7,974 nucleotides of DNA from Cyanobium sp. NIES-981 (GCA_945907085.1 CAMDSS010000083.1:1-7974), one strand, 5' to 3'; positions 1 to 5,586 are shown, counted from the stretch's first letter. The notes: a model not told the origin generated them from the sequence alone. Translations and numbers: made by a program.

Positions 1-773
1 CAAGAGAAGTTGGGCGTTCGACTCTTGATCCTGCAGGTGTAGGCCCAATCCTCCGTTCCCAAGACCCGATCCCAGAAGGTGAAATAAAGCCCAAGGTGCT
101 TGTCCTGATGGTCGTGGTGAACAGAATGATGGGCAGGACCAATAATCCACCGTCCGAGCCAGTGATGGGGGAATCGAACTGGAAGCTGCTCCAAGCCGAG
201 GTGATTAACCACAGCCCAAATTGTCATCGTTGTCAGCACGGCCAGAATAGTGCCCAGATGCAGCGGGATGAGCCACACAACACCAACAAGAAACATGGCA
301 TGGGCCAACGATTCCATGGGCTCAAAAGCGAATGAAGTCCAGGGAGAGGGCCTACGTGATCTGTGGTGCCCCTGATGGGTCCATCGATAAAATCCTGGGT
401 GATGAAATAGGCGATGGGTGATGTAAAAGAAGCTATCCTGCAAAATTAGAACCAGGAAATAGCTGCCTCCTATATACCACCAGCCATAGGCACCAAGCTG
501 ATTATAGATACGGGTATAGCCAAGCAAGTGGAGTTCTATTGCTGCTGCCATTGCTATTGCAAAGATGGCTGCAGAAACAATCGACAACCGAACATCTTGG
601 CAGACATCCTGATCCAGCAGGCTAAACCGGGCACAGACAAGCCACCAAGCCAAGCCCGCCACAACTAAATAACGGACAAGAATAATGATGAACAAGCAGA
701 GTGCATAGAATGGAAAAGAATATACTCCCACGCCAAAGAAAAGATCCGGTACATTAATTTCAGCAAATTGCAA
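1..773 (-). CDS. Sterol desaturase / fatty acid hydroxylase family membrane protein (3' end beyond window)
   Basis: The frame is open for 257 codons and leaves the window before its stop. It belongs to the FA_hydroxylase (sterol desaturase, SUR2/ERG3-like) family of di-iron membrane oxygenases, which hydroxylate or desaturate lipid or sterol-type substrates; the substrate here cannot be told. All three histidine boxes are visible, numbered from the TTG start: HRLFHH at 120-125, HQGHH at 133-137 and HHSVHH at 215-220. The family hallmark LGLYFTFWDRVLGTE follows the last box. Hydrophobic spans lie at roughly 19-50, 63-85, 103-118 and 159-190. No ATG exists near the N-terminus. I chose TTG at 773 because GAGG lies 8 bases upstream and an in-frame TGA lies just before; GTG at 731 is the alternative. 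The gene starts 44 bases after the interrupted coiled-coil frame on the same strand. Base composition is visibly more AT-rich than in the right half of the window, which could mean transfer. The family call is firm; the start is uncertain. Confidence 0.88.
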   Translation of the reverse strand, partial: MQFAEINVPDLFFGVGVYSFPFYALCLFIIILVRYLVVAGLAWWLVCARFSLLDQDVCQDVRLSIVSAAIFAIAMAAAIELHLLGYTRIYNQLGAYGWWYIGGSYFLVLILQDSFFYITHRLFHHPGFYRWTHQGHHRSRRPSPWTSFAFEPMESLAHAMFLVGVVWLIPLHLGTILAVLTTMTIWAVVNHLGLEQLPVRFPHHWLGRWIIGPAHHSVHHDHQDKHLGLYFTFWDRVLGTEDWAYTCRIKSRTPNFS

Positions 774-816
774 ACAGATGCCCCTCGCAACTCAAGCAAA
801 CCCTAGGCAGACTGGA

Positions 817-1320
817 CTAAAGCCACAGAAACCTCGCCTTAATGTGGAGCAGATTTACCCGTCCTAAGCGACCTGCTGGTTTTGATCTGCTGGAGCAGTT
901 TGCATTCCAACGATCCTGCAGGGCCTTGACCTGAGCCGTATCTCCTGAGCGTTCAGCAACCTTCATACCCATTTGGGTCTGGCTGCAATTGGCCTGTCGT
1001 ACCAACTCGACCCTTTGGGTTCTGAGGTCCTGGATCTAGCCAATCAACTGCTGGCGCTCCAGCGATCGTTGGGCGGAAAGAACCTGGTTGGCCTGCTCAG
1101 CATCCAATGCCCTCAGTTGGAGGGTGAAGATCGACTCTTGCTTGCGCAACTGATCGGCCTCGTCACTGCGCTCCTGCAGGGCCTTGGCTTGGAGAGCCTG
1201 CTGATCCATGGCACGCTGTTGTTGACCAATCAGGCCCCTTTGGTTGATCACCACAATGGAGCCAAAACCGATCACCGCAACGATCCCTCCTGTGATCCAA
1301 ATTTGATTGTCACGACGCAT
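817..1320 (-). pseudogene. Membrane-anchored coiled-coil protein interrupted by an in-frame amber codon
   Basis: I recognise no family. Translation from ATG 1320, with AAGAGG nine bases upstream, gives one membrane span (residues about 8-25) and then a Gln/Glu/Arg/Leu-rich helix of coiled-coil type. It meets TAG at 1036-1038 after 94 residues. Without any frame change the same reading continues for 72 more codons to a TAG at 817-819. Heptad-like spacing of Leu and Val runs straight through the stop (ERQQLIG, stop, IQDLRTQRVEL). The second part holds two cysteines in similar settings (QANCS and NANCS), as in small exported cyanobacterial proteins. A CAG to TAG change would explain it. A TTG at 1005 could start the second half separately but has no good ribosome binding site. 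So this is either a recent nonsense allele, a readthrough product, or a 94-residue protein followed by a relic. ATG 1389 is possible but has no leader support. Confidence 0.55.
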
Positions 1321-1435
1321 GGTGATGAACCTCTTGTTCGGGGTTTGATTGCTTAATTGGGGACTGGCCAAAGCAGGAAGGGGGTACACGCGGAATCACT
1401 GCATCCCAGCCCAACGCTCCTAACTAGCCCACCAA

Positions 1436-1750
1436 TCAGGAGGTTTTGTCGGCATTCCTGTTTGCCTTCTGCAGGTTTGCCGCGGTGTTCATGGCCGAAC
1501 CCTGGACCTGCTTGGCAGCACCTTTGATCTTGTCTTCATTTTTGCCAGTCAAATCGCCAGCAGCAGACTGGAGCCGTCCATCCGCTGTCTTGGCCTTGGC
1601 ATCGATCTTTTTGGTCATCAATACTGTCGGCAGGGGATAGGGAGAGCCAAGGCTGGTGCCGGGGCTGGAAAGCGCTAAAGCTGGCACTGGGCTCAGCAAC
1701 GACGTCAGCAGAGTGACGACCGCCAACAGGGCAACGATCAGGCTTTTCAT
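1436..1750 (-). CDS. Secreted CsbD-like stress protein
   Basis: This is a 104-residue protein. Residues 1-26 form a signal peptide: MKSL, a hydrophobic core, then PALA before the likely cleavage site. The mature part from about residue 46 (MTKKIDAKAKTADGRLQ) through GDLTGKNEDKIKGAAKQVQG to MNTAANL matches the charged, Ala/Lys/Gly-rich CsbD repeat pattern (KxxGxxKQxxG). CsbD proteins are small, highly charged general-stress proteins of unknown biochemistry; a signal peptide would place this one in the periplasm or thylakoid lumen. I chose ATG 1750 because it begins the signal peptide. The frame extends upstream to GTG 1843, but that would place a hydrophilic stretch before the signal and would translate a strong hairpin. 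No ribosome binding site lies close to 1750, and the leader folds into two hairpins. It follows the secreted protein at 1856-2143 by 105 bases on the same strand and may be co-transcribed with it. Confidence 0.75.
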   Translation of the reverse strand: MKSLIVALLAVVTLLTSLLSPVPALALSSPGTSLGSPYPLPTVLMTKKIDAKAKTADGRLQSAAGDLTGKNEDKIKGAAKQVQGSAMNTAANLQKANRNADKTS

Positions 1751-1759
1751 CGCGTTAGT

Positions 1760-1794
1760 GGCATGGGAACGGCACGGGGTGCCATTCCCATGCC
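1760..1794 (-). promoter_or_regulatory. Strong 35-nt stem-loop in the leader of the secreted CsbD-like gene
   Basis: On the minus strand GGCATGGGAATGGCAC is followed by the loop CCC and then GTGCCGTTCCCATGCC. All 16 positions pair, one of them as U-G. The base of the stem ends nine bases before the ATG at 1750. No T-run follows on either strand, so it is not a standard intrinsic terminator. Its position suggests control of translation initiation or of message stability, but a mobile palindromic repeat is also possible. The pairing is plain in the sequence; the role is inferred. Confidence 0.6.
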
Positions 1795-1810
1795 TAAACA
1801 GAAGATCCAG

Positions 1811-1826
1811 CCCTGGGCAGCCAGGG
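1811..1826 (-). promoter_or_regulatory. Small hairpin in the same leader
   Basis: CCCTGG, a CTGC loop and CCAGGG form a perfect 6-bp stem, 16 bases upstream of the larger 35-nt stem on the transcript. The two hairpins in tandem make up most of the 105-base gap between the upstream stop codon and the CsbD-like ATG. The function is unknown, and a 6-bp stem can occur by chance. Confidence 0.3.
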
Positions 1827-1855
1827 GTGTGAATCTCCTCCACCTGTGATGCAGT

Positions 1856-2143
1856 TCAGGAGTGCTTGCTGTCGGAAAATTCAATGGCCCTGTGGTTGGC
1901 TCCGGTTTCGGGAGTTGTCGGCGGACTGGTGAGATCGAGGCGATCTCCCGTAGGGGCTGAGGCCGTGGCGTCGCCGGTGCGATCACCCTTGGGTTTTGAG
2001 GCGGGATTGACGGCCAGGTTGGTAGTGGCCATCAAACCTGGGTGATGTCTCACTGGCAGCGCAGCTGCCTGGACAGGGGCCTGCAGCCAAAGGGATAAAA
2101 GAACGCTGACGAAGGCCAGCAGGGATAAAACACGTTGAATCAT
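1856..2143 (-). CDS. Small secreted, low-complexity hypothetical protein
   Basis: I recognise no family. The 95-residue product begins with a clear signal peptide (MIQRVLSLLAFVSVLLSLW) ending APVQA before a probable cleavage after about residue 27. The mature part is hydrophilic, rich in Pro, Thr, Ser, Asp and Gly, and probably disordered (KPKGDRTGDATASAPTGDR; SPPTTPETG). I chose ATG 2143 because it begins the signal peptide. ATG 2194 in the same frame has a better ribosome binding site (AGGAGGAGG just upstream) and would add 17 residues, also partly hydrophobic, so it remains a real alternative. The next gene on the strand encodes another exported small protein of CsbD type, so the pair may form one exported-protein operon. 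Confidence 0.5.
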   Translation of the reverse strand: MIQRVLSLLAFVSVLLSLWLQAPVQAAALPVRHHPGLMATTNLAVNPASKPKGDRTGDATASAPTGDRLDLTSPPTTPETGANHRAIEFSDSKHS

Positions 2144-2423
2144 GGTGACGGTGGCGAGTTGGATGAACAGGTGGAAACAGTCCTGGAGTCCCATGCCTCC
2201 TCCTGGTTCCGGTCTAGACATGGCTCAACGGCCTGAAGTGGTTGCGGTCATAGGTGGGATTACCGATTGCCTTGGCAACGAAAAGCGATCAATCTGAATC
2301 CATCAACCCGGAGGCGCCCCAATGGACGACACGCCACCTGAGCAGGCCCAATAGCAAGCTGACGAACGGTTCCTGCTCCAAAAGTCTCCACCGAACCGTG
2401 GGCTAGCCGTCTGACGCGACATT

Positions 2424-2456
2424 GAATCTGAGGTGACACCGAATCTGAAGTCACAC
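2424..2456. repeat. Imperfect tandem repeat, period 17
   Basis: GAATCTGAGGTGACAC and GAATCTGAAGTCACAC are adjacent, separated by one C, and match at 14 of 16 positions. There are only two copies and I see no further ones nearby. It may be a small duplication in non-coding sequence. Confidence 0.45.
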
Positions 2457-2576
2457 TCATCGGGTGCGTCAAGTCAGTCGGCACTCCATTGCACCGCTCG
2501 CAAGGTGCCCCCGGAGCGCGTAGCCCCACACCTGGATCCCATGGCCCCAGGCACCACTGCCAGCAGCTTCGAACGG

Positions 2577-2605
2577 CCGGTTCCACCGCGGTGGGGCCGG
2601 TTTTT
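2577..2605 (+). terminator. Intrinsic terminator, plus strand
   Basis: CCGGTTCCAC and GTGGGGCCGG pair around a CGCG loop as a 10-bp stem with two U-G pairs, directly followed by TTTTT (2601-2605). This is a textbook rho-independent terminator for a plus-strand transcript. No convincing plus-strand gene lies in the 350 bases before it, so the transcript it ends is unidentified. Confidence 0.75.
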
Positions 2606-2627
2606 AGCTGACTCAGCACGAGGCAAT

Positions 2628-2653
2628 AAAAAAGCCCCGCCAAAGGCAGGGCT
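2628..2653 (-). terminator. Intrinsic terminator, minus strand
   Basis: Read on the minus strand, AGCCCTGCC, a TTT loop and GGCGGGGCT form a 9-bp stem with one U-G pair, running into a tract of six T. It ends a minus-strand transcript coming from above 2653. The only candidates there are the weak 61-codon frame at 2729-2914 or an untranslated small RNA. It lies 22 bases beyond the plus-strand terminator, so the two are convergent. Confidence 0.8.
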
Positions 2654-2728
2654 AGGGTTGGATCACGTAAGGGCGTCTGTCCTCGTTTCGACTCCTTAGA
2701 GGCGATCCTTTATCTCCTCACCTTTGTA

Positions 2729-2914
2729 TTAGAGCAGCCTTGACAAGAGAGGCAACCTCCGCCTGTACCAGTCGACCAGCTGACCCTGGGGTACCAGCTG
2801 CAGGAGCACCGGACCATGGGGCGGCCCGTCAAGGAGCAATGGTCCATGGCCGCATGGGCATTGCTCCATAGGAGCGTCTTTCAAGACATTGAGTGCCGTT
2901 GAAGCCATGGACAT
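2729..2914 (-). CDS. Doubtful 61-residue hypothetical protein
   Basis: This frame resembles no family I know. It begins MSMASTALNVLKDAP, has an MEQCPCGHGP segment with two close cysteines, and ends in a Leu/Arg-rich stretch (LVDWYRRRLPLLSRLL). Codon choice (CTG, CAG, GTC, GAC) resembles that of the real genes here, and a good minus-strand terminator follows 75 bases after its stop; these are the only points in its favour. No ribosome binding site precedes the ATG at 2914, and an internal hairpin (2833-2867) could mean that the RNA matters rather than the protein. It could equally be a chance frame in a small-RNA locus. Confidence 0.25.
   Translation of the reverse strand: MSMASTALNVLKDAPMEQCPCGHGPLLLDGPPHGPVLLQLVPQGQLVDWYRRRLPLLSRLL
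2833..2867. repeat. 35-nt imperfect inverted repeat / hairpin
   Basis: GGAGCAATG (2833-2841) pairs perfectly with CATTGCTCC (2859-2867). After a 2x1 internal loop, CCATG pairs with CATGG around a GCCG tetraloop. No T-run follows on either strand. The hairpin lies within the doubtful 61-codon frame and about 180 bases upstream of the minus-strand terminator. It could be part of a structured RNA. Confidence 0.45.
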
Positions 2915-2960
2915 CAGGCAAAACTGCAGCAGTCAAAAATCGGTTTCAGGACCATATTTA

Positions 2961-2993
2961 AGGAGAGGAGCTATGGCATACCAAGTGAAATGA
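2961..2993 (+). promoter_or_regulatory. Strong ribosome binding site with a six-codon frame ending in TGA
   Basis: AAGGAGAGGAGCT stands immediately before ATG 2973, the best ribosome binding site in the window. The frame it opens reads only MAYQVK before TGA at 2991-2993. The same frame, after this stop, continues without another stop into the CsbD gene. It may be a minimal leader peptide that couples translation to CsbD, or the original start of that gene cut off by a nonsense change. Confidence 0.45.
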
Positions 2994-3023
2994 ATTGCCC
3001 ATCCAGCAATCCAGCCGCTCCAT

Positions 3024-3248
3024 TTGCTCTGGCATCAATCCCATACCCATGCGGACCTGACCATAAACAAGCTCCAGTTTAAAGGTGAATGGCATGAGCT
3101 GAAAGGCAAGCTCAGGCAGAAATTCGCCGATCTCACTGATAACGACATGGACAACGCCGAGGGCCAAGAGGTGGAAATTCTTGGCCATCTACAGAAGAAA
3201 CTCGGCAAGAGCCAGGACGAGATCGCCCAGCTCGTCAACACTCCCTAG
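3024..3248 (+). CDS. CsbD family general-stress protein
   Basis: The body of the protein, NKLQFKGEWHELKGKLRQKF followed by ADLTDND and GHLQKKLGKSQDEIAQLV, is a typical cytosolic CsbD (YjbJ/UPF0337) protein: small, charged, with the KGxWxxxKGKLRQ and LxGxLQKKLGKS motifs. Family members are stress-induced and biochemically uncharacterised. Length fits (about 60-74 residues). The start is a problem. Homologs usually begin just before NKLQFKG, but here that position has only CTG (3057) or ATA. I give TTG 3024, which adds 11 atypical residues (LLWHQSHTHAD). The strong ribosome binding site at 2961-2973 is in the same frame but separated by TGA at 2991. DUF1328 follows 10 bases after the stop, so the two are probably one operon. 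Family call firm, start doubtful. Confidence 0.82.
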   Translation: MLWHQSHTHADLTINKLQFKGEWHELKGKLRQKFADLTDNDMDNAEGQEVEILGHLQKKLGKSQDEIAQLVNTP

Positions 3249-3258
3249 GCATCAATCA

Positions 3259-3423
3259 ATGCTTAACTACGCTATAATATTTTTTATCATTGCGATTGTC
3301 GCTGCCTTCCTTGGTTTCAGTGGAATCGCCGGATCTGCTGCGGGCATCGCCCAGATCTTGTTTTTCGTCTTTCTCGTTATTGCGGTGATCTCTTTCCTTA
3401 CCGTAAGGCGCGGCGTGATGTGA
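3259..3423 (+). CDS. DUF1328 (YtjA family) small membrane protein
   Basis: This 54-residue protein is almost wholly hydrophobic: MLNYAIIFFIIAIVAAFLGF, the conserved GIAGSAAGIAQILFFVFL segment, and a basic end (TVRRGVM). That is the full DUF1328 pattern: two short membrane spans (about 3-20 and 29-48) joined by a Gly/Ala-rich turn, at the normal family length. Its function is unknown; family members are inner-membrane proteins often reported with stress-response genes. ATG 3259 is the only sensible start; just AGG nine bases upstream serves as a weak ribosome binding site, so translation may be coupled to the CsbD gene that ends 10 bases before. The AT-rich start contains TATAAT at 3273-3278, which encodes part of the first span. 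Confidence 0.85.
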   Translation: MLNYAIIFFIIAIVAAFLGFSGIAGSAAGIAQILFFVFLVIAVISFLTVRRGVM

Positions 3424-3520
3424 TCTGATGATCGAGCACCACTGGGTAAGCGGAATGGGTTGGTGCAGGCTTTCTGTCGCCAGACCTTTTTCCTACACGC
3501 ATGCACTTGATCATCGCTCC

Positions 3521-3529
3521 TGGGATAAT
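3521..3529 (+). promoter_or_regulatory. Candidate extended -10 promoter element
   Basis: TGGGATAAT has the form TG-N-GATAAT, an extended -10 element, 23 bases before the ATG at 3553. There is no recognisable -35 hexamer at the right distance, as is acceptable for extended -10 promoters. It would give a short leader for the small membrane protein and separate its transcription from the CsbD/DUF1328 pair. Confidence 0.35.
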
Positions 3530-3552
3530 GGGGGCAACAACAGCTCTTGACC

Positions 3553-3813
3553 ATGGGCAACGATCACAACGGAGAGAAGCTGAGCCAGCGCGAAATGGTT
3601 CGTGCCCATGCCTATCCGGTACTGGCAGCATTAAGCACCATCAGCCTGATCGTGATTGCAGCTTTGCAAATTCCAAGTGCCATCAGGAATAGCCGCTACA
3701 ACGCCTGCGTCGATGAGCAAATCAATTTGCGCAGGTCCCCAAACCTGAAAACCCAGGAAGCACCTGGAAAGCTCATCTACCTCATGGCCGTAGGCCATTG
3801 CAATGGGAAATGA
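3553..3813 (+). CDS. Small single-span membrane protein with a conserved-looking cysteine pair
   Basis: The 86-residue product is not one I can name. It has a charged N-terminus (MGNDHNGEKLSQREMVRAHA), one membrane span at about residues 21-43 (YPVLAALSTISLIVIAALQI), and an outside tail with Cys52 (RYNACVDEQINLRR) and Cys83 (AVGHCNGK). Cys spacing and the Asn-Gly ending resemble small single-pass proteins common in picocyanobacteria; I infer a possible disulfide in the periplasm or lumen. ATG 3553 is chosen over TTG 3547, two codons upstream; neither has a good ribosome binding site. It lies 129 bases after DUF1328 and converges on selO, whose stop is 28 bases away. Codon use and composition look native but somewhat AT-richer than selO. 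Confidence 0.6.
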   Translation: MGNDHNGEKLSQREMVRAHAYPVLAALSTISLIVIAALQIPSAIRNSRYNACVDEQINLRRSPNLKTQEAPGKLIYLMAVGHCNGK

Positions 3814-3841
3814 GGATCAAGGGGATCAGATAAAGATCGGC

Positions 3842-5563
3842 TCAAGACGAACAGCTGTAGTGGGAGACGCCGCCGGCGTTGAAGAATTCCCTGGGCTTCA
3901 AGCGGTCGTACTTCGCCTCCACCTCCTGGGATGGCTCGTCGTAGGGATGGCTGAACACCGCCTGTAGATCGTGGATCTGGCTGAAGTCACCCAGGGCAGC
4001 CTGCTCGTAGGCCGGTGCAATCAGCCATTCGCGCCAGGTGATTTTGGGGTTGGTGCGTTGCATCGCTGCGGATCTGCCGCTTGGGTCGCCACAGCTGGTG
4101 ATGGGGTGGCACCAGCGCTGCAGCCATTGGCTCCATTGGCCATCGAGCTGCTCTGAACTGGCCAGGTAAAAGCTCTCCTTCAGGTTTGAAAGATGCTCTG
4201 GGATGCCAGCTGGCCTATCAGCGGGAAGGGCCGCTGGAATGGCAGAGAGCTTGCGGAAGAAGATGGTGTAATCGGCCTTAGAGAGGGCCATCAGCTGCAG
4301 CAGCTCGTTCACCAGGTCGTTCACCATGGCAGTGTCATAGCTGCCAAGGCCGAGCTTGCTGGCCCACATGGCCTCGAGCTCCTGCTGCATCACCCCTGCG
4401 AAGCCATCGCGGATCTGGTCGAGCCTGGAGCGGGCCTGGGGGTTGTCCTCGAGCAGTAGCCGAATGGCAGCCCAGAACATCTCGAAGTTGGCTTCCGCAG
4501 CCAGGGGTTGGTTGAGGAAGCAGAAATGCTCGCCGCCCCCGGTCCAGGGCTGAAATCTGGGGTCGAACAGTTCGCAGAAGCCGAAGGGCCCGTAGTCGAG
4601 GGTGAAGCCGCCTGCGGCGCAGTTGTCGCTGTTGAAATTGCCCTGACAGAAGCCAACGCGTATCCAATGGGCCACCAGGGCTGTGAGCCTTGCACGAAAC
4701 AATCGGGCCAGCTCAACCACCTGGTCGCTGAACTCCAGAGCCGAATCAATCTCCGGCCGGTAGTTGCGCTCGATCAGGTGCTGAACAATCATCTGCAACT
4801 CGTTCAGGGCGCCGGGATGGGCCTGGCTGCGGGCGCGGCGGGCAAACAGTTCCAGTTGGCCGACCCGCAAAAAGGATGGGGCCACCCGGGTTGTGATCGC
4901 CGCAGGGTTGTCCACCAGGATGTCGGGATCGAACGACCTGGAATTCGCTGAGTACCAGGGCCTGCGGACGGTTTCCGCCCGCGACATCACCAGCGTGAGG
5001 GAGCGGGAGGTGGGAACCCCCAGGGCGTGCATGAACTCCTGGGCCAAAAACTCGCGCACGCTGGAGCGGAGCACGGCGCGGCCATCGGCGCCCCGGCAGT
5101 AGGGCGTGGGACCTCCGCCCTTGAGCTGCATCTCCCAGCGTTTGCCGTTGAAAAGGCCTTCGAAAATGGAAATGGCCCGGCCATCGCCATAGCCGTTCCC
5201 GGTTTTAAAGGGGCACTGCTGGATGTATTCGGTGCCGTAAATCGAAAGGGCATAACCGGTGGCCCACCCATACGGGCGCATCGGTTCGCGCGCCACGGTG
5301 ATGTCACCGGAGAACAGGCGGAGGAAGTCCTCGTCGCGGGCTAGCCCATCGCCCAGGCCCAGGTCGCGGAAGAGGGTTGGGCTGTAAGCAACGAGCTCCG
5401 GCGCTGGAATTGGCGTGGGGGTCACCGGCACGTAATGCCCGGAAAACACCTGGCGGGGCCGGTGATCGCGGCCATCGGCGGTCGCCTGGGGATCCCCATG
5501 CAGGGAATCCAGCAGCGAATAGTCAGCCCGTTGCGCAAACTCCGTGAAGGATATGGTGGGCAC
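3842..5563 (-). CDS. selO: Protein adenylyltransferase SelO (YdiU/UPF0061 family)
   Basis: SelO is a kinase-fold enzyme that binds ATP in inverted orientation and transfers AMP to Ser, Thr or Tyr of target proteins, linked to redox stress. The 573-residue protein is complete and longer than E. coli YdiU. Family motifs appear in order: GNGYGDGRA (122-130), QLKGGGPTPYCRGADGRAV (146-164), REFLAQEFMHALGVPTSR (170-187), FNSDN (310-314) and LDYGPFGF (322-329). By spacing, the ATP and metal ligands are Lys148, Glu171, Asn314 and Asp323, with Asp313 as catalytic base; the intervals equal those known for the Pseudomonas enzyme. The usual GHQFG...QLGDGRA segment is replaced by TEYIQQCPFKTGNGYGDGRA. The protein ends in SCSS, with Cys where vertebrate SelO has selenocysteine. 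The start is GTG 5563 with weak leader support; no in-frame ATG lies nearby. It is divergent from the PPOX gene. Confidence 0.96.
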   Translation of the reverse strand: MPTISFTEFAQRADYSLLDSLHGDPQATADGRDHRPRQVFSGHYVPVTPTPIPAPELVAYSPTLFRDLGLGDGLARDEDFLRLFSGDITVAREPMRPYGWATGYALSIYGTEYIQQCPFKTGNGYGDGRAISIFEGLFNGKRWEMQLKGGGPTPYCRGADGRAVLRSSVREFLAQEFMHALGVPTSRSLTLVMSRAETVRRPWYSANSRSFDPDILVDNPAAITTRVAPSFLRVGQLELFARRARSQAHPGALNELQMIVQHLIERNYRPEIDSALEFSDQVVELARLFRARLTALVAHWIRVGFCQGNFNSDNCAAGGFTLDYGPFGFCELFDPRFQPWTGGGEHFCFLNQPLAAEANFEMFWAAIRLLLEDNPQARSRLDQIRDGFAGVMQQELEAMWASKLGLGSYDTAMVNDLVNELLQLMALSKADYTIFFRKLSAIPAALPADRPAGIPEHLSNLKESFYLASSEQLDGQWSQWLQRWCHPITSCGDPSGRSAAMQRTNPKITWREWLIAPAYEQAALGDFSQIHDLQAVFSHPYDEPSQEVEAKYDRLKPREFFNAGGVSHYSCSS

Positions 5564-5586
5564 TGGTTTCTCGGGGTTTGAACTGC

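Larger units (their letters stand above)
2222..2960. other. Long stretch without a convincing gene
   Basis: About 740 bases hold no frame with family-like sequence. The longer open frames run through the two terminator hairpins and look like products of high GC. What can be seen: a ribosome-binding-site-like GGAGG at 2310-2314, seven bases before a ten-codon frame (MDDTPPEQAQ, 2322-2354, plus strand); an imperfect tandem repeat at 2424-2456; a plus-strand terminator at 2577-2605; a minus-strand terminator at 2628-2653; a weak 61-codon minus frame at 2729-2914; and a 35-nt hairpin at 2833-2867. The terminators imply transcripts entering from both sides. Decayed genes or small RNAs both fit. 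Confidence 0.5.

Noticed and set aside
973..1356. Plus-strand 127-codon frame opposite the coiled-coil gene
   Set aside because: It is the complement of the coiled-coil frame, has no ribosome binding site and no family-like sequence; the minus frame has a membrane span, heptads and AAGAGG before its ATG.
2260..2643. Minus-strand 127-codon frame
   Set aside because: It begins inside one terminator hairpin and runs through the other; composition (Cys, Trp, Arg, Pro mix) is that of a chance frame.
2433..2699. Plus-strand 88-codon frame starting at GTG
   Set aside because: It reads through both intrinsic terminators and has no ribosome binding site or recognisable motif.
2714..2721. CTCCTCAC, recalling the single-stranded core of the cyanobacterial small RNA Yfr1
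   Set aside because: Only eight bases agree; the flanking stem-loops and the terminator directly after the core are absent on this strand.
3273..3278. TATAAT as a promoter
   Set aside because: It lies in the DUF1328 coding sequence and encodes part of the first membrane span; no -35 element, and no gene start at the right distance.
3842..3856. Selenocysteine at the SelO C-terminus
   Set aside because: The codon at that place is TGT (Cys) and the TGA two codons later is the normal stop.
4508..4951. Plus-strand 147-codon frame inside selO
   Set aside because: It lies opposite the conserved catalytic part of SelO, so it is a shadow frame of GC-rich coding DNA.
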